Of a stretch of 64,000 nucleotides of DNA, positions 9,335-18,549 are shown piece by piece. The position numbers were made by a program, and so were the translations under genes. Position 1 is the stretch's first letter. Each line of letters starts with the position of its first letter. The DNA comes from Galactobacter caseinivorans (GTDB taxonomy: Bacteria > Actinomycetota > Actinomycetes > Actinomycetales > Micrococcaceae). The notes beneath the pieces are model-generated. The model was not told where the DNA came from. It searched no databases and saw nothing but the letters and a program-made list of their open reading frames with translations. The stretch covers positions 62,001 through 126,000 of the forward strand of contig NZ_QQXL01000007.1 of NCBI RefSeq assembly GCF_003640665.1, in the 5' to 3' direction.

Positions 9335-10252
9335 TCAGGCGTGTTCTGCCACGAAGGCGCGAGCGTCCTCGAGCTGGTCCGGCGTCTTCAAGGCAAAGGT
9401 CTTGACGCCCTTCATTCCTCGCTTGGCGAGGCCGGCAAGGGTGCCCGACGGCGCGAGCTCCAGTAGCCCGGTCACGCCCAGTTCCAGCATGGTTTCCTCG
9501 CACAGGTCCCAGCGCACCGGTCGCGTCACCTGGGCCACCAGCGAGGTCAGGTTCGCCGCGCCGCTGGGCACCTGCGCCCCGTCGAAGTTACTCAGCAGGG
9601 TCGTGGACGGGTCCTGCGTGGGCAGGGCGCCCGCCAGTTGTGAAAGGGCGTCAACGGCCGGGCTCATGTATTCGGTGTGGAAGGCCCCGGCGACCTTGAG
9701 CGCAATGACGCGCGTCTTGGCCGGGGGATTCTCTGCGAAGGCCGCCAGCTGTTCCAGCGATCCCGCGGCCACAATCTGCCCGCCGCCGTTCTCATTGGCA
9801 GGGGTCAGTCCGGCCGCCACGATGGCCGCGCGGACCTCGTCCGGGTCCCCGCCGAGGACGGCGGACATGCCGGTCGGGACGGCCTGCGCTGCCTGTGCCA
9901 TGCCGTTGGCGCGCACGGTCACGAAGTTCATGGCGTCTGCCTCAGAGAGGGCGCCGGTCAGCGCGGAGGCGGTGATCTCTCCCACGGAGTGCCCGGCCAC
10001 CACGGCGCCGGCGGGGAGATTGTCGCCAAAGAGCGCGCGTGCGGTGAGCACGCCGGCGGCGACGATCAGTGGCTGGGCCACCGCGGTGTCCTTGATGGTG
10101 TCCTCATCCGCCGTGGTGCCGAGCTGCGTCAGGTCGCGACCCACAGCATCCGAGAGGCGCACCAGGTGGGCGGCGGTGGTGGGATCCTCAATCCAAGCGG
10201 AGAGGAAACCGGGAGTCTGGGAGCCCTGACCGGGGCAAACAATGGCAAGCAC
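9335..10252 (-). CDS. fabD: Malonyl-CoA:ACP transacylase
   Basis: A 305-aa acyltransferase that loads malonyl groups onto ACP. The N-terminal PGQGSQTPG oxyanion motif and the nucleophile motif GHSVGE (Ser89) are intact, and His in AFHTEYM gives the catalytic partner. First gene of the fabD-fabH-acpP-fabF series. About 130 bases separate it from the FasR-like regulator gene; that gap contains an inverted repeat at 10295-10313. Confidence 0.95.
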   Translation of the reverse strand: MLAIVCPGQGSQTPGFLSAWIEDPTTAAHLVRLSDAVGRDLTQLGTTADEDTIKDTAVAQPLIVAAGVLTARALFGDNLPAGAVVAGHSVGEITASALTGALSEADAMNFVTVRANGMAQAAQAVPTGMSAVLGGDPDEVRAAIVAAGLTPANENGGGQIVAAGSLEQLAAFAENPPAKTRVIALKVAGAFHTEYMSPAVDALSQLAGALPTQDPSTTLLSNFDGAQVPSGAANLTSLVAQVTRPVRWDLCEETMLELGVTGLLELAPSGTLAGLAKRGMKGVKTFALKTPDQLEDARAFVAEHA

Positions 10253-10294
10253 GTTCTCTACCTTCTCACCTTGGACGCTGTGGATGCGGTCACG

Positions 10295-10313
10295 ACGGGA
10301 GCAATGTTCCCGT
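10295..10313. promoter_or_regulatory. Inverted repeat in the fasR-fabD gap (possible operator)
   Basis: ACGGGA, 7 bases, TCCCGT: a perfect 6-bp dyad about 45 bases upstream of the fabD start. In Streptomyces the FasR regulator binds upstream of fabD, so this is a plausible but untested site; the dyad is short and GC-rich. Confidence 0.3.
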
Positions 10314-10382
10314 TCAGCTTTGTATGAATCCTACAACCGCCGTTCGCCGCCCTCGGGGCACCCGATCGACGGTTGGCTCGAA

Positions 10383-11606
10383 TCAGTCGATGCCACGCGG
10401 CAGCGAGGCATCCGCCAGGCGCCCCGCGATCAGTGCGGATTGCAGCACCTGGGCGTCCCTGGGACTGAAGGGATCCCAGCCCGTGGCATCGGTGATCCGG
10501 CGCAGGCGGTAGCGCACAGTATTGGCGTGAACGTACAGACCACGCGCCGTTGCCTCCAGCGAATGCCCCTCGCTGAGGTAGCGGGAGAGCGTCTCCGTGA
10601 GTGAGGGGCCGGCGGCGAGCAGTGGCCGGTAGACCCGTTTGACCAGCGCGTCGATGGCCTCCGTGTCCCCGCCCATGGCCCGTTCCGGCCACAGGTCATC
10701 CGCGGCGACCGGCCGCGGAGCCTCCGGCCAGGCGGGAGCTGCGGCCAGGCCGGCCAACGCCGCGCGGGCGGATCCGGCCAGTTCCTTCAGTGTGGGGACC
10801 ACGGGCCCCACCACCACGGGTCCGTCCCCAAAGTGCTCCGCGAGGCGGTCGAATTGGTCGGTGCGCGAATCCACGCCACCCAACAGCAGGATCAGGCGGT
10901 CGCCCTGGATGCCCACCACGGATTCCCTGGCGCTGCGGACGGAGGAGCGGCGCAGATCCTGCACAAAGGTGCCCGTCACCACGCTGGGGGCAAAGCCGAC
11001 CACCACACACAGTTCCGTCTGCCTGCGCCAGCCGACGGCGGACAGGCGGGAGCGCAGCGCGTCAGGGGCCTCCCCGCGCAGGACTGCGTCCACCACCAGG
11101 GCCTCCAGGCGGGAGTCCCACGCGCCGCGCTTCTCCGCAGCCCGGGCGTAGACCTCCGCTGCGGCGAAGGCCACCTCACGCGAGTACAGCAGCACGGCCT
11201 CTCGCAGGGGCACCTGTTCGTCCGGATCGGCGAGCTCCGGCACGCGTTCCTCCACCACACCCACCATGACGCGGATGAGCTGGAGGGCCTTTTGCAAGGA
11301 GATGGTCCTGGACAGCTCGGTGGGCGCGTCCCCAAAGACGCCGTCCAGCACCCAGGCGGGGGCGGAGGGGTCCTCATACCAGTCCACGAAGTGCGCTATC
11401 CCGTGCTGGGCCACCAGTCCAAGCGCGGAGCGCTGCTCCGGCATCAGGGAGCGGTACCAGGGCAGCGAGGTCTCGAGCTCTCGCAGGGCCAGGGTGGAGA
11501 GCGAACCCAGGCCGGCGCGCAGCCGAGCCAGGGTCTTGGGGGTGGAACGCAGGGTCGCTGCGATGCCAACACTCGGGGCGGGGGGAACGGCATCCTGGGG
11601 GCTCAC
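10383..11606 (-). CDS. fasR: PucR-type transcriptional regulator, FasR-like
   Basis: A 407-aa protein with a C-terminal PucR-type helix-turn-helix (EATARGLYVHANTVRYRLRRI) and a central GGDEF-like/regulatory region, the layout of FasR. In Streptomyces coelicolor FasR sits directly before fabD and activates the fabD-fabH-acpP-fabF operon. Position and orientation here are the same, so control of membrane fatty-acid synthesis is the likely role. The symbol rests on context as much as sequence. Confidence 0.82.
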   Translation of the reverse strand: MSPQDAVPPAPSVGIAATLRSTPKTLARLRAGLGSLSTLALRELETSLPWYRSLMPEQRSALGLVAQHGIAHFVDWYEDPSAPAWVLDGVFGDAPTELSRTISLQKALQLIRVMVGVVEERVPELADPDEQVPLREAVLLYSREVAFAAAEVYARAAEKRGAWDSRLEALVVDAVLRGEAPDALRSRLSAVGWRRQTELCVVVGFAPSVVTGTFVQDLRRSSVRSARESVVGIQGDRLILLLGGVDSRTDQFDRLAEHFGDGPVVVGPVVPTLKELAGSARAALAGLAAAPAWPEAPRPVAADDLWPERAMGGDTEAIDALVKRVYRPLLAAGPSLTETLSRYLSEGHSLEATARGLYVHANTVRYRLRRITDATGWDPFSPRDAQVLQSALIAGRLADASLPRGID

Positions 11607-11680
11607 GTGCCGAGCCTAGGCGCGGGGCCGGGGCGCTGTCATGTTGGTGCCAGCGCCGCGAAAAGTTTGCCGTCAACGAA

Positions 11681-11714
11681 GCGAGCCCCGGGACCAGGTG
11701 GTCCAGGGGCTCGC
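11681..11714 (-). terminator. Terminator after aceE
   Basis: GCGAGCCCC (11681-11689) pairs with GGGGCTCGC (11706-11714), with an inner GGACC/GGTCC stem. It lies 20 bases after the aceE stop, with TTCGTT following on the minus strand. Confidence 0.65.
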
Positions 11715-11733
11715 GTCCGTGCTCTGGCGTAGC

Positions 11734-14481
11734 TTAGGCGTCGCCGCCAGCGTTGCCGGTGGTGCCGGCGTTCACGTTGAGCAGGTCATACTTCTTGGCA
11801 GCCGCGAGCGGGACCGAGGGGTCCACCTCGCCGCGCTTGGCCAGCATCTGCAGGGCCCGCACCACCACCGACGCGGAGTCGATGTGGAAGTAGCGACGGG
11901 CCGCCGCGCGGGTGTCCGCGAAGCCAAAGTCATCCGCACCGAGGGTGGCGAACTCGTTGGGCACAAACTGACGAATCTGGTCCGGGATGGCCTTCATGTA
12001 ATCCGTCACGGCCACGATCGGCCCGGTGGCGCCGGCCAAAGCCTGCGTCACGAACGGGACCCGCTCGGGGAGCTCGGGGTGCAAGAAGGACTGCTCCTCG
12101 GCGTCCAGGCCGTCGCGGCGCAGCTCCGACCAGGAGGTCACGGACCACACATCGGCGGCCACGCCCCACTCCTGTGCAAGCATCTCCTGGGCCTCCATGG
12201 CCCACGGCACGGCCACACCGGAGGCCAGGAGCTGCGTGCGCGGCCCGTGATCCAGCGTGGAGGCCTTGGCCTGGTAAATGCCCTTGACGATGCCCTCGAC
12301 GTCCACCTCGTCCGGCTCCGCCGGCTGGCGGATCGGCTCGTTGTACACGTTGATGTAGTACATGACGTCCGGGCTGGGGTGGGATCCGCCGTACATGCGC
12401 TCCAAAGCGTTGCGCATGATGTGGCCCATCTCGTAACCAAACGCCGGGTCGTAGGAGATCACGGCCGGGTTGGTGGAGGCCAACAGCGGGGAGTGCCCAT
12501 CTGCGTGCTGCAGGCCCTCGCCGGTGAGCGTGGTGCGCCCGGCGGTGGCCCCAATGATGAAGCCGCGCGCCATCTGATCCGCCGCCGCCCAGAAGGCGTC
12601 CGCGGTGCGCTGGAACCCGAACATCGAGTAGAAGATGTACACCGGGATCATGGGCTCGCCGTGCGTGGCGTAAGAGGTGGCAACCGCGGTGAACGCCGCC
12701 GTCGAGCCGCCCTCATTGATGCCGGTGTGCAAAATCTGGCCCTGCGGGGATTCCTTGTACGCCAGGACCAGCTCGCGGTCCACGGAGAGGTAGTTCTGCC
12801 CGTTGGGGTTGTAGATCTTGGCGGTCGGGAAGAGCGAGTCCATGCCAAAGGTGCGCGCCTCATCGGGAATGATCGGCACAATTCGCTTGCCGAATTCCTT
12901 GTCACGCATCAGGTCCTTGAGCAGGCGGACAAAGGCCATGGTCGTGGCCGCCTCCTGCTTGCCGGAGCCGCGCTTGGTGCCCGTGTACGCCTTGTCATCT
13001 GGCAACTTCACCGGGGTGTGACGGTTGCGGCGCTCGGGGACAAAGCCGCCAAGGGAGTGCCGGCGCGTCATCATGTACTGGATCTCCGGAGCGTCCATTC
13101 CCGGGTGGTAGTACGGGGGACGGTAGGGATCCTTCTCCAGCTCCTCATCGGAGATGGGGATGCGCAGGTGATCGCGGAAGGCCTTGAGGTCATCCAGGGT
13201 CAGCTTCTTCATCTGGTGGGTCGCGTTGCGGCCCTCGAAGTGGGTGCCAAGGCCGTAGCCCTTCACTGTCTGCGCCAGGATGACCGTGGGCTGGCCCTGG
13301 TGCTCGGTCGCTGCCTTGTAGGCGGAGTAGACCTTGCGGTAGTCGTGGCCGCCGCGCTTCAGGTTCCAGATCTCCTGGTCCGTCATGTCCGCGACCATGT
13401 CCTTGGTCTCCGGTGACTTCCCGAAGAAGTGCTCACGCACAAAGGCGCCGGACTCGGCCTTGTAGGTCTGGTAGTCACCATCCGGGGTGGAGTTCATGAT
13501 GTCCACGAGCGCCCCATCGGCGTCCTTGTCCAGCAAGTTGTCCCACTCGCGGCCCCAGACCACCTTGATGACGTTCCATCCGGCTCCGCGGAAGAACGCC
13601 TCCAGCTCCTGCATGATCTTGCCGTTGCCGCGCACCGGGCCATCCAGGCGCTGCAGGTTGCAGTTGATCACAAAGTTGAGGTTGTCCAGCTTTTCGTTGG
13701 CGGCCAGCTGCAGGAATCCGCGGGACTCCGGCTCGTCCATCTCGCCGTCGCCAAGGAACGCCCAGACCTGCTGCTCGGAGGTGTCCTTGACGCCGCGGTT
13801 GTGCACGTAGCGGTTCAGCTGCGCCTGATAGATCGCGTTGGCCGGGCCAAGGCCCATGGACACGGTCGGGAACTGCCAGAACTCCGGCATGAGGCGAGGG
13901 TGCGGGTAGGAGGAGAGCGCGTGGCCCTCCTTGGACTTCTCCTGACGGAAGCCGTCCATGTCCTCTTCGGAGAGGCGTCCTTCCATGAAGGCGCGGGCGT
14001 ACATGCCGGGGGAGGCGTGGCCCTGGAAGAAGATCTGATCGCCGCCGCCGGGGTGATCCTGGCCGCGGAAGAAGTGGTTGAAGCCCACCTCGTAGAGCGT
14101 GGAGGCACCGGCGTAGGTGGAGATGTGACCGCCCACCCCAATGCCGGGGGCCTGGGCGCGGTGCACCATGATGGCTGCGTTCCAACGCATCCACTTGCGG
14201 TAGGCGCGCTCCACTTCCTCGTTGCCTGGGAACACGGGCTCCTGGTCAACGGGAATGGTGTTCACGTAATCCGTGGTGGTCACCATCGGGACCTGGACGG
14301 ACTTGGCGCCGGCGCGCTGCAAGAGGGAGCGCATGATGTACTGCGCCCGCTCAGTTCCTTCGCTCTCGATCAGCCCGTCGAAGGATTCGATCCACTCGGC
14401 GGTCTCCTCGGGATCCCGATCCGACAGATGGTTGGTCAAACCACTGCGGATGTCGGTGATGTGGGGCTCTTCGTTCGCCAC
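11734..14481 (-). CDS. aceE: Pyruvate dehydrogenase E1 component, homodimeric type
   Basis: A 915-aa thiamine-diphosphate enzyme that decarboxylates pyruvate and passes the acetyl group to the E2 lipoyl domain. The ThDP motif is visible as GDGEMDE followed by [14 protein letters not shown], and GINEGGS and the transketolase-like C-terminal half are present. The length matches single-chain AceE of actinobacteria. The GTG at 14481 is preferred because AGGAG lies 8 bases upstream and the protein then starts ANEEPHITD; an upstream ATG (14553) would add 24 unrelated residues. It diverges from the DUF3052-ahpE pair, as in Mycobacterium. Confidence 0.95.
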   Translation of the reverse strand: MANEEPHITDIRSGLTNHLSDRDPEETAEWIESFDGLIESEGTERAQYIMRSLLQRAGAKSVQVPMVTTTDYVNTIPVDQEPVFPGNEEVERAYRKWMRWNAAIMVHRAQAPGIGVGGHISTYAGASTLYEVGFNHFFRGQDHPGGGDQIFFQGHASPGMYARAFMEGRLSEEDMDGFRQEKSKEGHALSSYPHPRLMPEFWQFPTVSMGLGPANAIYQAQLNRYVHNRGVKDTSEQQVWAFLGDGEMDEPESRGFLQLAANEKLDNLNFVINCNLQRLDGPVRGNGKIMQELEAFFRGAGWNVIKVVWGREWDNLLDKDADGALVDIMNSTPDGDYQTYKAESGAFVREHFFGKSPETKDMVADMTDQEIWNLKRGGHDYRKVYSAYKAATEHQGQPTVILAQTVKGYGLGTHFEGRNATHQMKKLTLDDLKAFRDHLRIPISDEELEKDPYRPPYYHPGMDAPEIQYMMTRRHSLGGFVPERRNRHTPVKLPDDKAYTGTKRGSGKQEAATTMAFVRLLKDLMRDKEFGKRIVPIIPDEARTFGMDSLFPTAKIYNPNGQNYLSVDRELVLAYKESPQGQILHTGINEGGSTAAFTAVATSYATHGEPMIPVYIFYSMFGFQRTADAFWAAADQMARGFIIGATAGRTTLTGEGLQHADGHSPLLASTNPAVISYDPAFGYEMGHIMRNALERMYGGSHPSPDVMYYINVYNEPIRQPAEPDEVDVEGIVKGIYQAKASTLDHGPRTQLLASGVAVPWAMEAQEMLAQEWGVAADVWSVTSWSELRRDGLDAEEQSFLHPELPERVPFVTQALAGATGPIVAVTDYMKAIPDQIRQFVPNEFATLGADDFGFADTRAAARRYFHIDSASVVVRALQMLAKRGEVDPSVPLAAAKKYDLLNVNAGTTGNAGGDA

Positions 14482-14524
14482 GTCCACTACTCCTCGATCG
14501 GCATTCACTGGGGCCCTGGCGCCC

Positions 14525-14538
14525 CACGGACATCCGTG
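14525..14538. promoter_or_regulatory. Palindrome upstream of aceE (possible operator)
   Basis: CACGGA-CA-TCCGTG is a perfect 6-bp dyad with a 2-base centre, 44 bases upstream of the aceE GTG in the aceE/DUF3052 divergent gap (14482-14726). The regulator is unknown. Confidence 0.3.
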
Positions 14539-14726
14539 TGAGCGTTGGGGCATGAGTCACCGCCACTCTATCGCCCCCACTCCAGAGCGCAGATTTGCAG
14601 ATCATGTGGTCTGACACATCGGCGTGTCGCACCCCTCGGTGTTGAGACGAGGCCGGAAACGGTGTTGTCTGGTGGTAGACATCGCGGCCCACCGTTGGGC
14701 CGCGGCTACCGTCTCGAGGAAAGAGG

Positions 14727-15152
14727 ATGACCACCGTGAGCGATGCGATCGCACCGCAGCAGGGCGCAGCCGGCCGTATGGGCCTGAAGGCTGGCGACCT
14801 GGTTCAGGAACTCGGCTACGACGAGGACGTGGACTTTGACCTGCGTGACGAGCTCGAAACCGTCACGGGGGAGCCCCTGCTTGATGAGGAGGATCACGAG
14901 GTCGCGGACGCGGTGCTGCTGTGGTGGCGTCACGAAGACGGCGACCTGGTGGATGCTCTGGTTGACGCACTCAAGGATCTTGATGAGGGCGGCGTGGTGT
15001 GGTTGATGACCCCCAAGCGCGGCGAGGACGGTCACGTCTCCGCGGTGGAGATCCAGGAGGCCGCACCGACGGCCGGCCTGCACTCCACCACCTCTGAGGG
15101 CGTCTCTGCCAACTGGCAGGCCGCCCGGCTGGTTCCCCGCAAGAAGAATTGA
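14727..15152 (+). CDS. DUF3052 family protein
   Basis: A 141-aa acidic protein matching the actinobacterial DUF3052 family: GLKAGDLVQELGYDEDVD at the start, a strongly acidic middle (LLDEEDHEVADAVLLWW) and WLMTPKRG. Mycobacterium tuberculosis carries a homologue (Rv2239c) in the same place between aceE and ahpE, so synteny supports the call. GAGGAAAGAGG lies just before the ATG. Its function is not known to me; conserved linkage suggests a link with pyruvate dehydrogenase or redox defence. The next gene overlaps its stop. Confidence 0.85.
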   Translation: MTTVSDAIAPQQGAAGRMGLKAGDLVQELGYDEDVDFDLRDELETVTGEPLLDEEDHEVADAVLLWWRHEDGDLVDALVDALKDLDEGGVVWLMTPKRGEDGHVSAVEIQEAAPTAGLHSTTSEGVSANWQAARLVPRKKN

Positions 15153-15613
15153 GCCTGGTGCGCGCCGGTGGCCAGGCCCCGGCGTTTGCGCTGAGCAACC
15201 AACACGCCGAGATCGTCCGCAGGGACGATCTCCTTGGCGCGCCCGCGCTCTTGGTCTTTTTCCCGTTGGTGCTCACCCCGGTGTGTGAGGGGGAACTGGA
15301 GGCGCTCGTGGCGCGCCAGCCGGCCTGGGACGCCTGGGGGGCGCGCGTCGTCGGGCTCTCGGTTGATCACCGCTACTCGCTGCGGGACGCGGCGGACCGG
15401 CTTGGCGTGGGCTTTGACCTGCTGAGCGACTTTTGGCCGCACGGGGACGTGGCGCGGGCCTTTGGTTGCTTTGATCACGAGCGCGGGCACGCCACGCGCC
15501 AGAGCTTTGTGCTCGACGCCGCGGGGAGGGTTGCGCGCGTCATCTCCAGTTCGCGGGAGCAACCGCGGGACGCCGAGGACTACGAGGCGGCGCTGCGCGC
15601 CTTGACCGAGTAA
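15149..15613 (+). CDS. ahpE: One-Cys peroxiredoxin, AhpE family
   Basis: A 154-aa thioredoxin-fold peroxidase. The peroxidatic cysteine is Cys46 in FFPLVLTPVCEGEL, matching the PxxxTxxC motif, and the C-terminal Arg in TRQSFVLD supports the active site. A second resolving cysteine motif is not obvious, as expected for AhpE. The TTG start overlaps the DUF3052 stop (TTGA); GTG at 15158 is an alternative. The last 13 codons plus the downstream 66 bases recur at 20872-20976, where they mark the far end of an inserted island; this copy keeps the full gene. Confidence 0.9.
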   Translation: MSLVRAGGQAPAFALSNQHAEIVRRDDLLGAPALLVFFPLVLTPVCEGELEALVARQPAWDAWGARVVGLSVDHRYSLRDAADRLGVGFDLLSDFWPHGDVARAFGCFDHERGHATRQSFVLDAAGRVARVISSSREQPRDAEDYEAALRALTE

Positions 15614-15679
15614 GGCGCGGGGGGGCCTCCACCGCGCGGGCGGGGACCAGGGCGGCGAACACTGCAACAGAAAAGGTGG
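15573..15679. repeat. Left copy of a long direct repeat (island boundary)
   Basis: 107 bases covering the last codons of ahpE and its downstream flank. It matches 20872-20976 with three substitutions and a 2-base difference in a G-run (7 versus 5 G). The repeat ends abruptly on both sides: outside it the sequences are unrelated. It marks the left edge of the 5.2-kb island. Confidence 0.9.
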
Positions 15680-16041
15680 ACCTGACTGGACCCAAACCGA
15701 ACGAAGTACGTCGTCTTGAACTGCTGAGTTCCGCGTGGGAGCAGGCGAAGCGGGGTGTCGTGACCGAGTCATCCGAGGCGACCGAGCTCGATCCTCGGGT
15801 GGTGTCGAACCCAATGAGACGTACCCGAACACCACTGACGGACCCGGAAGTGGACGCTATCCGAACCGCACGTGCGGAAGGCGAGAGCGTCATGTCGATC
15901 GTCAAGCGATTCAAGGTGCAGCGGATGACCGCGTGGGAGAAGACCGCGCCGGTCCCGAGGCGGCCCGGCTCGGATGCTCGTCGTAGATCGTTAGCGAGGC
16001 TGCCAGTACTCGTGGCCGGAGGGTGGAGTTACGTTTGGTGA
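15676..16041 (+). CDS. Small helix-turn-helix protein, resolvase-tail-like
   Basis: A 121-aa frame starting with GTG inside the end of the left repeat. Residues 48-90 (LTDPEVDAIRTARAEGESV then MSIVKRFKVQRMTAWEKT) look like the C-terminal DNA-binding HTH of serine resolvases; no catalytic resolvase domain is present. The N-terminal 45 residues match nothing I recognise. It may be a free excisionase-like regulator or, equally likely, a broken tail of a larger recombinase. The ribosome binding site is poor, and expression is doubtful. Confidence 0.4.
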   Translation: MDLTGPKPNEVRRLELLSSAWEQAKRGVVTESSEATELDPRVVSNPMRRTRTPLTDPEVDAIRTARAEGESVMSIVKRFKVQRMTAWEKTAPVPRRPGSDARRRSLARLPVLVAGGWSYVW

Positions 16042-16043
16042 GA

Positions 16044-16826
16044 TCAGCCCTCGCTGGCGTCCCCTTCCTCTTGCAAGTCCGTCGCTAAGTCGACCATCAC
16101 ATCTAATTCGGAGTCCTCCTGCTTGTACCTGTGAATCTCTTCTTCCTCTCGCGCCAGACGATCGCGTTCGCGTTGCGCGCGTTGCCGCTCCAGGTACTCG
16201 TCCCAGTGCTTTAGCGTCTGCCTCAAGACATCGAAACGCTGGGCTTGCACCGCCTCCGGCTGCTGCTCTCGTGACACTGCAAAGGCAAGCTCCGCACCGA
16301 GCAGCATCGACTGCTCCACAAAACGTCCGGTGCTGTCCGAACCGCTACGCGGTGCCAGCGGCTGGTAATCCAACAGCGCATCCATGACGGCAACGAGGCG
16401 GCTTCGCGCCTCGTCATCTCGCACGCGCCACGCTGTCATGCGAAGCTGCTCTTCTAGCTCGTTGTCCCACTTGCGGTCGAAGTAGCCGTCGAAATCCGTG
16501 TCGCCATCCTCGCCGAACCTCTCTACATAGCGCCGTCCCTGGAGGAACAGCTCGGCGATTTCAGTGCCGATTGCGGCGTCCGCCTCGCGCGCCTGTGTTT
16601 CTTCGCGTGCCTTCGCAGCTTCATCCTCGCGAAGAATGCGCTTCTCCTCCCGCTCGTCATCAGCTTTACGCCGAAGCCGCTCCGATCCCGCGGTGAGGAT
16701 TCCGGTAAGCAGTACACCGAGAAGAGCCGCACTGGTCGTCATACCTGCGGTGATGATCGTCGTCCACTGATCCACGCTGGGATCGTGGCGGGACCGCAGT
16801 GGTCCACTGCGCTCTCGCGCCTGCAC
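16044..16826 (-). CDS. Membrane-anchored coiled-coil protein of unknown function
   Basis: About 260 aa from a GTG at 16826; the true start may be slightly downstream. One hydrophobic segment near residues 22-46 (IITAGMTTSAALLGVLLTGI) is followed by a long charged helix rich in Arg, Glu and Lys (about 50-85), a mixed alpha-helical body and a second charged coiled coil near the C-terminus. The likely topology is a short N-terminus outside and a large cytoplasmic domain. No enzymatic motif is seen. It lies 164 bases downstream of the ApeA-like gene on the same strand inside the island and could act with it. I do not recognise the family. Confidence 0.65.
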   Translation of the reverse strand: MQARERSGPLRSRHDPSVDQWTTIITAGMTTSAALLGVLLTGILTAGSERLRRKADDEREEKRILREDEAAKAREETQAREADAAIGTEIAELFLQGRRYVERFGEDGDTDFDGYFDRKWDNELEEQLRMTAWRVRDDEARSRLVAVMDALLDYQPLAPRSGSDSTGRFVEQSMLLGAELAFAVSREQQPEAVQAQRFDVLRQTLKHWDEYLERQRAQRERDRLAREEEEIHRYKQEDSELDVMVDLATDLQEEGDASEG

Positions 16827-16990
16827 CGATTCTGTCGAGCTTCGACAAGTTCATCCCCGACGAAACGGGCCTACGCACTCGGTCGCGTGTCTGGGGCTCA
16901 GAGACAGTGCCTGTTTCGATCTTCTGAGCCGCCACGCCTCTTGCAAGTCGAGGAAAATGCATCTTCTGACTGACGACGCCAGACTGAGCA

Positions 16991-18283
16991 TCAGGCTCCG
17001 AATCGGCCCTCACGAAGCCGCTGCGTGACGATTTCATCTGGAACTCCAAGCGCGGCAGCGAACCAGCAGCGGATCAGGATCAGGCCCTCCCGTGCCCGCG
17101 TCCAAGCCTCGCGTCCTTCCGTCAGATCGTTGTCGGCATGTTTCACTCCCTTGTAGGCAGTGTTGAAGGCACTGCACCAGGAGTCAGGGTCGCCGCCCTT
17201 GCCGACAACCGCGTTTGGCGCATATCCCAGAAAGTCAAAAACGTGCTGGAGGAGGGTCTCATACGTTCCCGATACTTTTTTTCCGGGATTGGCTTTTTCG
17301 GCGACGGCGTAGCCCAAGGCTTCAAGCGCCACCGCAACTTGGAGAAGCCGGGATTCCACCGGAAGGGTGCGATGGAAGAGGGCGCTCATTGCGATCCAGG
17401 TGGGTCGGGACCAGTACGAATACTCAGATAACCAGTTCGAAACAAGATCCGCATCGGCTTCATCAAGGAAGAAGAGAGGCGCGTCATTATCGTTCAACTG
17501 ATATTCAGGTTCGACAGCCCGCCCGAAAGATGGCTGGTACGCATCTCGCCAGAAGCGACGATCATCTGTCGGAAGCTGTTCCTGGTCATCTTCCCGCATT
17601 ACTGAGATCAGGCGCGATTCGCAAGGCTTGCCATACACCAGGCACATGAGGTCCTGCATCATTCGGTGCGTCTGCTGGTGCGTCTGCCAGCTTTCAAGCT
17701 CCGAGCTACGGGTGCGCACCAACAGAGCCGTTGAGATCGTGAAGACGCCACCCTTCGGAGTGGGGTTGTGACTGTACGAAGTTTCCAGTTGCAGGTCGAG
17801 CGGACCCCCTAGTGGCAACGATTTCAAGTTCTTCGCCACAATCGAGACGCCCTCGATGCGCTTACCCTTCTCCCCGAGCATCAACTCCGTTGACACCGGA
17901 ACCCGCTTCGCCCACTTAGCCAATCCGTCGATCTCCGAGGTCATCCCGTTTACCCCGTCGTAGTCAACCTCGTGCGCGCCAGTGTGGATCGCACGACTGT
18001 AGCGAAGGCGCTCCAAAGAGTGCCCAAGAGACGAAACGGATGCGCCGGAGGTGTAGCCCTCGGAAAGAGTGAGCCATCCATCACCATCCCGCATGATGAG
18101 TGGATCTGGGATTTCTCGACCGTCGTCGTTGAGCCGGAAGGCATCAACGAAACCCAGGGCTCGTGGCCAGCTCACAAGGATGCCCCTGGCGTCGAGCTCG
18201 GCAACAACTACTTCGTCGGAATCCTCGCCGCCTGAGCGTGTGTGCGCGATCCTAACGACGCCGGATTCCAGCTTCGTCGCCAT
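16991..18283 (-). CDS. ApeA-like HEPN-domain protein (putative anti-phage defence)
   Basis: A 430-aa protein. The N-terminal ~250 residues are beta-rich with EIDGLAKWAKRVPVST, resembling the ApeA N-terminal domain. The C-terminal ~150 residues are helical and carry ALEALGYAVAEKANPGKK, then AYKGVKHADND and the closing ALGVPDEIVTQRL, a pattern I associate with HEPN domains of this family (the KHAD stretch stands at the RNase-motif position). ApeA proteins are single-gene anti-phage systems thought to act through HEPN RNase activity. The gene is on the acquired island and looks intact. The family call is from recalled pattern only; an unrelated HEPN-like protein is possible. Confidence 0.55.
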   Translation of the reverse strand: MATKLESGVVRIAHTRSGGEDSDEVVVAELDARGILVSWPRALGFVDAFRLNDDGREIPDPLIMRDGDGWLTLSEGYTSGASVSSLGHSLERLRYSRAIHTGAHEVDYDGVNGMTSEIDGLAKWAKRVPVSTELMLGEKGKRIEGVSIVAKNLKSLPLGGPLDLQLETSYSHNPTPKGGVFTISTALLVRTRSSELESWQTHQQTHRMMQDLMCLVYGKPCESRLISVMREDDQEQLPTDDRRFWRDAYQPSFGRAVEPEYQLNDNDAPLFFLDEADADLVSNWLSEYSYWSRPTWIAMSALFHRTLPVESRLLQVAVALEALGYAVAEKANPGKKVSGTYETLLQHVFDFLGYAPNAVVGKGGDPDSWCSAFNTAYKGVKHADNDLTEGREAWTRAREGLILIRCWFAAALGVPDEIVTQRLREGRFGA

Positions 18284-18549
18284 CTACCCCACCGCCGATC
18301 TCCCATTGGACGCCATATTCTAACCGCCGTGCGGTTACGAGAGCAATTCTCTCTGATGTTGGGAGCGCAGCACCATCGCGACCGCCGTGGACTGTTGTCA
18401 GATCGCGCTAAACCTCGTCTGCAAGAGGCGTGGTGAATCTTGGAGGTCTCCGGAAGATGCCAGATGCGTGGGTCTGACCTGAACGGGCACTTTGGCGGGG
18501 CTTGGTCGCATCGAGCCGCGCAACCAGGGGCATTTGCAGACGGTATTGC
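18284..18549. other. Island spacer without recognised genes
   Basis: 266 bases between the ApeA-like gene start and the end of the LysR pseudogene. No reading frame, tRNA or convincing hairpin is seen. The first ~60 bases presumably hold the promoter of the ApeA-like gene; the rest may be a junction of two acquired pieces. Confidence 0.4.

Noticed and set aside
11641-14541. Long plus-strand frames opposite aceE
   Set aside because: Mirror frames of aceE codon usage with no family likeness.
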